Assembly: GCA_039944855.1 (NCBI GenBank)
Contig: JBDUXZ010000019.1
Location: 1 to 64,000 of the forward strand
Source: Rhodothermales bacterium
GTDB taxonomy: Bacteria; Bacteroidota; Rhodothermia; Rhodothermales; JANQRZ01
DNA: 64,000 nt
Direction: 5' to 3'
A program made the position numbers and the translations under genes. Under the pieces are notes generated by a model that searched no databases, had not been told where the DNA came from, and saw nothing but the letters and a program-made list of their open reading frames with translations. Positions within the stretch are counted from its first letter, which is position 1. Each line of letters opens with the position of its first letter. This document shows, one piece after another, positions 58,945-64,000 of this stretch.

Positions 58945-59898
58945 TCAGTCGAAGAGCGCGGCGACGAACGAGGAGCGGTCGAACACCTGGAGGTCGTCGA
59001 TCCCCTCCCCTACGCCGATATACTTTACGGGGATCTGGAACTCGTTCGAAATGCCAATCACAATGCCCCCCTTCGCCGTGCCGTCGAGCTTAGTGAGGAC
59101 GAGGCCGGTGACATCGACGCTCTTGGTGAACTCCTCGGCCTGGCGGATCGCGTTCTGCCCCGTCGAGGCGTCGAGGACGAGGAGGACTTCGTGCGGGGCG
59201 CCGGGCACCTGCCGGTCCATCACCCGCTTCACCTTCGAGAGCTCGTCCATCAGCCCGCCCTTCGTGTGGAGCCGACCCGCCGTGTCGATGAGCACGACGT
59301 CGGAGCCGCGCGACGTGGCGGCGGCGAGCGTGTCGAACGCGACGGCGGCGGGGTCGGCGCCGTGGTGCTGCTTGATGATGGGGACGCCCGCGCGCTGCGC
59401 CCAGATGTCGAGCTGTTCGGCCGCCGCCGCGCGGAACGTGTCGGCCGCGCCGAGCAGGACCGATTTGCCCGCCTCCTTGTAGCGGTTCGCCATCTTCCCG
59501 ATCGACGTCGTCTTCCCGACGCCATTGACGCCGACGACCATCACGACGTGCGGGTGGTTCGGAAGCGGGGCGTCGAAGTCGGCCGGCCGGTCGGGGGCGT
59601 GTTCGAGGAGGAGGCTCGCGATCTCTTCGCGGATGAGCCCGTTGAGGTCCTCCGTCGAGACGTACTTGTCGCGGGCGACGCGGGCCTCGATGCGGTGGAT
59701 GATGTCGACGGTCGTCTTCACGCCGACGTCGCTCGTGACGAGGATGCCTTCGAGGTCGTCGAGCACCTCCTCGTCCACCTGATCTTTGCCGCGGACGAGC
59801 ACGTCGAGCTTGCCGAAGAGGCTCGTCCGCGTCTTTTCGAGGCCTTCTTCGAGGCGCTCTTTCTCTTTCTGCTTTTTACCGAAGCCAAACAGGGCCAT
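58945..59898 (-). CDS. ftsY: Signal recognition particle receptor FtsY
   Basis: The 317-residue GTPase brings ribosome-SRP complexes to the membrane translocon. It has a short NG domain: a helical N part (residues 1-100) and a G domain with GVNGVGKTTSIGKMA, GAADTFRAAAAEQL, LIDTAGRLHT, TKLDGTAKGG and GVGEGIDDLQVF. The long acidic A domain of E. coli FtsY is missing; only a basic GKKQKEKERLEEGLEK start is present, as in many other phyla. The start at 59898 is standard. The phosphatidyltransferase gene lies upstream on the same strand. Confidence 0.96.
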   Translation of the reverse strand: MALFGFGKKQKEKERLEEGLEKTRTSLFGKLDVLVRGKDQVDEEVLDDLEGILVTSDVGVKTTVDIIHRIEARVARDKYVSTEDLNGLIREEIASLLLEHAPDRPADFDAPLPNHPHVVMVVGVNGVGKTTSIGKMANRYKEAGKSVLLGAADTFRAAAAEQLDIWAQRAGVPIIKQHHGADPAAVAFDTLAAATSRGSDVVLIDTAGRLHTKGGLMDELSKVKRVMDRQVPGAPHEVLLVLDASTGQNAIRQAEEFTKSVDVTGLVLTKLDGTAKGGIVIGISNEFQIPVKYIGVGEGIDDLQVFDRSSFVAALFD

Positions 59899-59955
59899 GG
59901 AGTGCGGGGGGATTTGCTGGTCGAGGGGTCGGAGGACAGAGCGCGGCGGGGTCCA

Positions 59956-60642
59956 TCACCCGGCTCCCCGGCTCCGCGTTCCCTCGGGGGGCGGGACGTT
60001 CTCGGGCAGCCGCTCGGTGACGACGGCGTCGCGGTCGTTGAGGGGCACGACCGGGCCCAGTCGCATCACGTGGGCGAAGCGCTGGAGGTAGCGGCCGAGG
60101 GAGTACGCGAGGAGCGCCGTCGTGGTCCAGACACAGACCATCAGCACGGGCGGATCGGCGCGGAGGAGCGCGGCGAGCACGGTGATGGACAGCGCCGTCA
60201 CGGCCACCTTCCCGCTCCACAGGCTCATCATCACGTACCCGAGCCGGCGGGTCTGGACGAGCCCGCCGAGCGCGATCACCGCGTCGCGTACGATCACGCA
60301 GATGACGAACCACACCGGCAGCGGCGGGCCGAGCTCTTCCGGCCGGATCACGAGGGCGACGGTGACGGCTGCCGCCGCGAGCTTGTCGGCCGTCGGGTCG
60401 AGCACCTTCCCCCACTCCGAGACGGTTCCGCTCCACCGCGCGATCTGCCCGTCGAACCAGTCGGTGGCGATCGCGAAGAGGAGCAGGCCTATGAGCAGGG
60501 GGAACGGGCCGCCCCGGTAGACGAGGACCGCGATGGGCCCGACGAGCACCATCCGCGTCATCGTGATCACGTTCGCCGCCGTCCAGAACCGGCCGAGGTC
60601 CGGGAACGCGGGGGGCGTGACGGAAGGCTGACGAGAGGGCAT
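59956..60642 (-). CDS. pgsA: CDP-alcohol phosphatidyltransferase (PgsA-like)
   Basis: The 228-residue integral membrane enzyme has the family motif DG-x2-AR-x8-G-x3-D-x3-D, here DGQIARWSGTVSEWGKVLDPTAD, which binds metal and CDP-diacylglycerol. It has about five or six membrane helices. The likely reaction is transfer of phosphatidyl to glycerol-3-phosphate; cardiolipin or phosphatidylinositol-type synthases share the motif. The ATG at 60642 (MPSRQPSVTPPAFPD) was chosen because the longer frame is unconserved. It lies just upstream of ftsY. Confidence 0.85.
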   Translation of the reverse strand: MPSRQPSVTPPAFPDLGRFWTAANVITMTRMVLVGPIAVLVYRGGPFPLLIGLLLFAIATDWFDGQIARWSGTVSEWGKVLDPTADKLAAAAVTVALVIRPEELGPPLPVWFVICVIVRDAVIALGGLVQTRRLGYVMMSLWSGKVAVTALSITVLAALLRADPPVLMVCVWTTTALLAYSLGRYLQRFAHVMRLGPVVPLNDRDAVVTERLPENVPPPEGTRSRGAG

Positions 60643-60812
60643 GAGCGCGAGCGGGAGAGAGCGACCGAAAGATACGCTCGGCGTGTGCGGACGGCAGGCC
60701 GCGCCCCGCCCCAGCGGTGCGTAATGCGTGAAACACAACGCGTTCCGCTACGCCCGGAGGTCGCGCCCGCCGCTCCGCCCGTACGTTCCGCCCTCCCCCT
60801 TCGACTGCGCCC

Positions 60813-61901
60813 ATGCTCCCCTTTTTCGCCGCGGCGCTCGCCGTGCAGATCGCCCTCTGGCTGACGCTCTCGCTCGGATTCCGCCGGGCGCGACGCGCAT
60901 CCGAGGAAGTCCCCGCGGCCGACCCTCCGCCGGTGTCCGTCGTCGTGGCAGCGCGGGACGAAATGGGGCGGCTGCCGGCCCTCCTCGTCGCACTCACGGC
61001 GCAGACGCACCCCGACTTCGAAGCCGTGATCGTGGACGACGCCTCGGTGGACGCGACCGCCGCGCTCGTGAACACGCAGTCGGCCGAGGACCCGCGCATC
61101 CGACTCGTACAAGTGCGCGACGACGAACGCCCGGCGTCGATGCCGCGGAAGAAGCATGCGCTCAGTGTCGGCATCGCCGCGGCCCGCCACGACCGCCTCG
61201 CCTTCACCGACGCCGACTGCGTCCCGCCGCCGCGTTGGCTCGACGCGCTCGCCGCCCACGCTGCCGTGGCGCCCGACGCCGTGCTCGTCGGCTACGGGCC
61301 GTACCGAAAAGAGCGCGGCGCGCTCAATGCGTTCGTCCGCTACGAAACGCTGGTGACGGCGCTCCTGACGGCGGCGGCGGTCGGTCTCGGGCGGCCCTAC
61401 ATGGCCGTCGGCCGCAACTTCAGCTACCCGAAGACGGTGTTCGAGCGCGTCGGCGGCTTCGCCCACTCGGCGGCGTCGCTCTCCGGCGACGACGACTTGC
61501 TCGTGCAGGAGGCGCACCGCCACGGCATCCCCGTCCGCTACGTCTTCGACCCCGAAACCTTCGTCGTCAGCGAGGCCCCGACGACGTGGCGGCGGTGGGC
61601 GCGGCAGAAGCTCCGCCACACCTCGGCCGGGCGGTTCTACGATCGGGGCGCGACGCTCGCGCTCGCCCTCTTCCACGGCTCGGCGCTCGCCGTGTGGCTC
61701 GCCCCCGTGTTCCTCGGGTGGACGGGGGCCGCGCTGCTCGCCGGGCGCTTCCTCGTGCAGCGCGCCGTGCTCCGCGACGCGATGCACGTCTTCGGCGAGC
61801 ACGACCTCACGCTCGCGCAGCCGCTCCTCGACGCGGGGTACGCGCTCTACAATACCGTCCTCGCCCCCATCGGCGGGCTGCTTCGGCCAAAGGCGTGGTG
61901 A
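60813..61901 (+). CDS. Family 2 glycosyltransferase, membrane-bound
   Basis: The 362-residue protein begins with a membrane helix (MLPFFAAALAVQIALWLTLSLGF). A GT-A domain follows: VSVVVAARDEMGRLPALLVAL, VIVDDASVDAT, DADC (metal DxD variant, in AFTDADCVPP) and SGDDDLLVQEA. C-terminal helices (ALALFHGSALAVWLAPVFLG, AALLAGRFLVQRAVL) return it to the membrane. It resembles cellulose-synthase/ceramide-glucosyltransferase-like enzymes with a QRHW-like site; WRRWARQKLRHTSAG fits that region. The product sugar is unknown. The next gene is 99 bp downstream. Confidence 0.88.
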   Translation: MLPFFAAALAVQIALWLTLSLGFRRARRASEEVPAADPPPVSVVVAARDEMGRLPALLVALTAQTHPDFEAVIVDDASVDATAALVNTQSAEDPRIRLVQVRDDERPASMPRKKHALSVGIAAARHDRLAFTDADCVPPPRWLDALAAHAAVAPDAVLVGYGPYRKERGALNAFVRYETLVTALLTAAAVGLGRPYMAVGRNFSYPKTVFERVGGFAHSAASLSGDDDLLVQEAHRHGIPVRYVFDPETFVVSEAPTTWRRWARQKLRHTSAGRFYDRGATLALALFHGSALAVWLAPVFLGWTGAALLAGRFLVQRAVLRDAMHVFGEHDLTLAQPLLDAGYALYNTVLAPIGGLLRPKAW

Positions 61902-62000
61902 GACGCGCACGGACACGGCGGCACTGCACACGGTTCGCCCGGCGGGAATATCTTCCCCTCGCTCTTCGTCCCCCGGCCCTCCCACCCGTTCCCCGTTTGC

Positions 62001-63389
62001 ATGGACATCGTCTCGCTGCTCCGCGGCCTGCTCGGACTCGTCTCGATCCTCGCGATTGCGTTCGCGCTCTCCTCCGACCGCCGCCGCATCAACTGGCGGA
62101 CGGTGGGGGCCGGGCTCCTGCTCCAGCTCGTCTTCGCCGTGCTCGTCCTCAAAGGCGATGAGATGGCCGACGTGTTCGCACCGCTGGGCTGGCCCAAGCT
62201 CGGCTTCGCCTTCGTAGCCGGCCTCTTCGTGAAGTTCCTCGCGGCCGTCGAGGTGGGCTCGACGTTCGTGTTCGGGAGCCTCGGGCTGCCGCCGGGCACC
62301 GAGGGCTCGCTCGGGTTCTTCTTCTTCGCCTACGTCCTCCCCACCGTCGTCGTGTTCGCCTCGCTCATGGCGATCCTCTACTACCTCGGGGTGATGCAGG
62401 TGATCGTGCGCGGCGTGGCCTACGTCGTCCGCCGCGCGCTCGGGACGAGCGGGCCGGAGTCGCTGTCGGTGAGCGCGAACATCTTCGTCGGGCAGACGGA
62501 GGCGCCGCTCGTCATCAAGCCCTACATCAAGAACCTCACGCGGAGCGAGCTCATGGCCGTGATGACGGGCGGGATGGCGACGATCGCGGGCGGCGTGCTC
62601 GCGAGCTACGTCGCGTTCCTCGGCGAGCGCTACGCCGCCGTCGCCGGGATCGCCGTCGAGGCCGGGCAGCAGCTCTTCGCCGAGCAGCTCCTCGGGGCGA
62701 GCGTGATGGCGGCGCCCGCCGCGCTCGTCCTCGCCAAGATCCTGATCCCCGAAACGCGGCCCGTCACCGACAGCGTCGTCCCCGTCACGGACGCCGATGA
62801 GGCCACGCTCCCCGCCACCTCCAGCGACGAGGCCGCCGAGGCCACCGCCGAAGCCATCGTGGACGAGGGGCCGAAGAACATCATCGACGCGGCGGCGACG
62901 GGCGCGTCGGACGGGCTCCACCTCGCGCTCAACATCGGCGCGATGCTCATCGCCTTCCTCGCGCTCATCGCCATCTTCAACGGGATCGTCGGCTGGGGCG
63001 CGGGCTTCTTCGGGCTCGACATCACCCTCGAAGGCATCCTCGGCTTCGTGCTCGCGCCCGTCGCGTGGCTCGTCGGCGTGCCGATGGCGGACATCACGGC
63101 GTTCGGCGGGCTCCTCGGGACGAAGGTGATCGCGAACGAGTTCGTCGCCTACAGCCAGCTCGCCGACGCGATCGCCGCGGGCCAGCTCCTGCCGAAGACG
63201 GTCGTGATGGCGACGTTCGCGCTGTGCGGCTTCGCCAACCTCTCGTCGATCGGGATCCAGATCGGCGGGATCGGGCCGCTCGCGCCGGAGCGGACGGGCG
63301 AGATCGCGAGCCTCGGCCTCCGCGCCGTGCTCGCCGGCACCCTCGCCAACCTCATGACCGCCACGATCGCCGGGGTCCTCCTCGGCTGA
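62001..63389 (+). CDS. Concentrative nucleoside transporter (CNT/NupC family)
   Basis: The 462-residue membrane protein has the CNT plan: three N-terminal helices, the gate domain and the conserved segment SANIFVGQTEAPLVIKPYIKNLTRSELMAVMTGGMATIAGG. The later ALCGFANLSSIGIQIGG segment completes the substrate site. It should bring nucleosides in with sodium or protons. Between helices, residues 256-292 are an acidic Ala/Thr/Glu-rich insert (TDADEATLPATSSDEAAEATAEA) that is not part of the core. It overlaps nothing and is followed by a cupin gene after 5 bp. Confidence 0.94.
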   Translation: MDIVSLLRGLLGLVSILAIAFALSSDRRRINWRTVGAGLLLQLVFAVLVLKGDEMADVFAPLGWPKLGFAFVAGLFVKFLAAVEVGSTFVFGSLGLPPGTEGSLGFFFFAYVLPTVVVFASLMAILYYLGVMQVIVRGVAYVVRRALGTSGPESLSVSANIFVGQTEAPLVIKPYIKNLTRSELMAVMTGGMATIAGGVLASYVAFLGERYAAVAGIAVEAGQQLFAEQLLGASVMAAPAALVLAKILIPETRPVTDSVVPVTDADEATLPATSSDEAAEATAEAIVDEGPKNIIDAAATGASDGLHLALNIGAMLIAFLALIAIFNGIVGWGAGFFGLDITLEGILGFVLAPVAWLVGVPMADITAFGGLLGTKVIANEFVAYSQLADAIAAGQLLPKTVVMATFALCGFANLSSIGIQIGGIGPLAPERTGEIASLGLRAVLAGTLANLMTATIAGVLLG

Positions 63390-63394
63390 CCGCG

Positions 63395-63760
63395 ATGGAC
63401 GATCCCGCGATGGAAACGCCCGACTGGCACGTCCCCGTCCGCGACGGGCTGCGCTTCCTGCCTGGCCCCGGCGGCGAGCGCTTCGCCGCCGTCTTCGCCC
63501 ACGGCTCGCTCGACGTCGAGGTCTACGCCCCGCGCGGCCATGACCCGCAGACGCCCCACGCCCGCGACGAGGTCTACGTCGTCGCCTCGGGCACCGGCAC
63601 GTTCGTCCGCGACGGCGAGCGCGTCGCGTTCGGCCCCGGCGACTTCCTCTTCGTCCCGGCCGGCGTGCCCCACCGCTTCGAAGACTTCTCCGACGACTTC
63701 GTGACGTGGGTGCTGTTCTACGGCCCCGAAGGCGGCGAAGCCGATGAGTCGGCCCTGTAG
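63395..63760 (+). CDS. Cupin domain protein
   Basis: The 121-residue protein is a single cupin barrel: VEVYAPRGHDPQTPHARDEVYVVASGTGTFVRDGE has the first motif, with His/Glu ligands (H..H.RDEVYVV). FGPGDFLFVPAGVPHRFEDFSDDFVTWVLFYGPEGG has the second motif with His. It probably binds a divalent metal. The function is unknown. It starts 5 bp after the transporter gene and is likely to be in the same operon. A second ATG at 63410 (METPDWHV) is an alternative start. Confidence 0.85.
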   Translation: MDDPAMETPDWHVPVRDGLRFLPGPGGERFAAVFAHGSLDVEVYAPRGHDPQTPHARDEVYVVASGTGTFVRDGERVAFGPGDFLFVPAGVPHRFEDFSDDFVTWVLFYGPEGGEADESAL

Positions 63761-63847
63761 GCGGCGACCGCACCGCCGCGTGCATCCCCCGGCGCGCTGA
63801 GGCGTTAGAGCCTTTCTTGCTCGACTTCCCCTCTCTCATCGTTGCCC

Positions 63848-64000
63848 ATGACTGAATCGGAAAAGCGCGCGCTGATCGACCGCTACATCGCGGCCTACAA
63901 CGCCTTCGACGTAGCGGGGATGATGGCGACCGTCCACCCCGCTGTCGAGTTCGAGAACGTGTCGGACGGCGTCGTCGATGCCGGTGAGGTCGGCGCGTTC
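63848..64000 (+). CDS. SnoaL/NTF2-like protein, truncated by the window edge
   Basis: Only 51 codons are present: MTESEKRALIDRYIAAYNAF, then DVAGMMATVHPAVEFENVSDG. The first helix (RYIAAYNAFDVAGMM) and the strand after it (ATVHPAVEFENV) are the usual start of the SnoaL-like/NTF2 fold. Such proteins bind small hydrophobic ligands or act as isomerases or dehydratases. The C-terminal part lies beyond the window, so the exact class is open. Confidence 0.7.
   Translation, partial: MTESEKRALIDRYIAAYNAFDVAGMMATVHPAVEFENVSDGVVDAGEVGAF

Noticed and set aside
56464-60864. Open frame of 1,466 codons on the plus strand
   Set aside because: It runs antisense through fmt, the GWxTD gene, ftsY and pgsA; the translation has no recognisable protein character.
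60567-63839. Open frame of 1,090 codons on the minus strand
   Set aside because: Antisense to the glycosyltransferase and nucleoside transporter genes; Arg-rich low-complexity product.

Overview
The window is GC-rich chromosomal DNA from a Gram-negative bacterium. The markers point to the Rhodothermota/Bacteroidota lineage, most likely a Rhodothermales- or Rubricoccaceae-like organism. They are: a protein with a type IX secretion sorting domain, an ECF sigma/FecR/STN-type TonB-receptor signalling operon, a GWxTD-domain protein, a DUF2795 protein, a BamA/TamA-type outer-membrane protein, and a fused 2-oxoglutarate decarboxylase/dehydrogenase. The lineage is inferred from gene content only; there is no rRNA in the window. 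No tRNA, CRISPR array, transposase or integrase gene was seen.

Layout. 1-4.3 kb: sulfurtransferase, sufE, queA and a serine-hydrolase lipoprotein that looks acquired. 4.4-8.5 kb: a McrBC-like, predicted modification-dependent restriction locus (EVE-McrB motor and DUF2357/PD-(D/E)XK nuclease), split by an oppositely oriented GNAT acetyltransferase. 8.7-13.2 kb: a FAS1-pectinacetylesterase-like lipoprotein fusion, uvrB, and an MntA/HepT toxin-antitoxin pair right behind uvrB. 13.2-20.6 kb: a leftward run of T9SS-sorted repeat protein, ECF sigma, lipoprotein, FecR and TonB receptor. 20.8-28.8 kb: rpmE, a quinone-oxidoreductase-like gene, deoA, a three-gene PspA-type envelope-stress cluster, enoyl-CoA hydratase, a CNNM/CBS transporter-like protein and an unknown gene. 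28.9-36 kb: floA, a low-GC beta-helix protein, a DUF2442/DUF4160 cassette sitting between a decayed and an intact 3' end of moaC, then moaA and a winged-helix/TolB regulator. 36-48.4 kb: FAS1 protein, amidohydrolase, ogt-type methyltransferase, lipoprotein, dtd, rdgB, rpsU, the large fused oxoglutarate enzyme, an SDR epimerase, a small membrane protein and rlmD. 48.5-64 kb: BamA-like protein, DUF2795, M23 peptidase, a candidate small RNA, hprK, moxR, a degenerate galactokinase-like gene, fmt, GWxTD protein, ftsY, a CDP-alcohol phosphatidyltransferase, a glycosyltransferase, a nucleoside transporter, a cupin and a truncated SnoaL-like gene.

Three threads cut across the window. First, at least eight short palindromes share GTAG(A/G)G(A/G)C arms but have different cores. 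They sit between genes like REP elements. Second, two genes (moaC and sufE) have an extra, non-functional copy of their 3' end a short distance downstream, with other genes in between, as if cassettes had inserted at the gene ends and restored them. Third, rpmE, rpsU and a candidate sRNA carry similar promoter-like signals (TTGnCA-like, 17 bp, TATTTT/TATATT), which suggests a housekeeping promoter close to the classical sigma-70 type rather than the Bacteroidales type.
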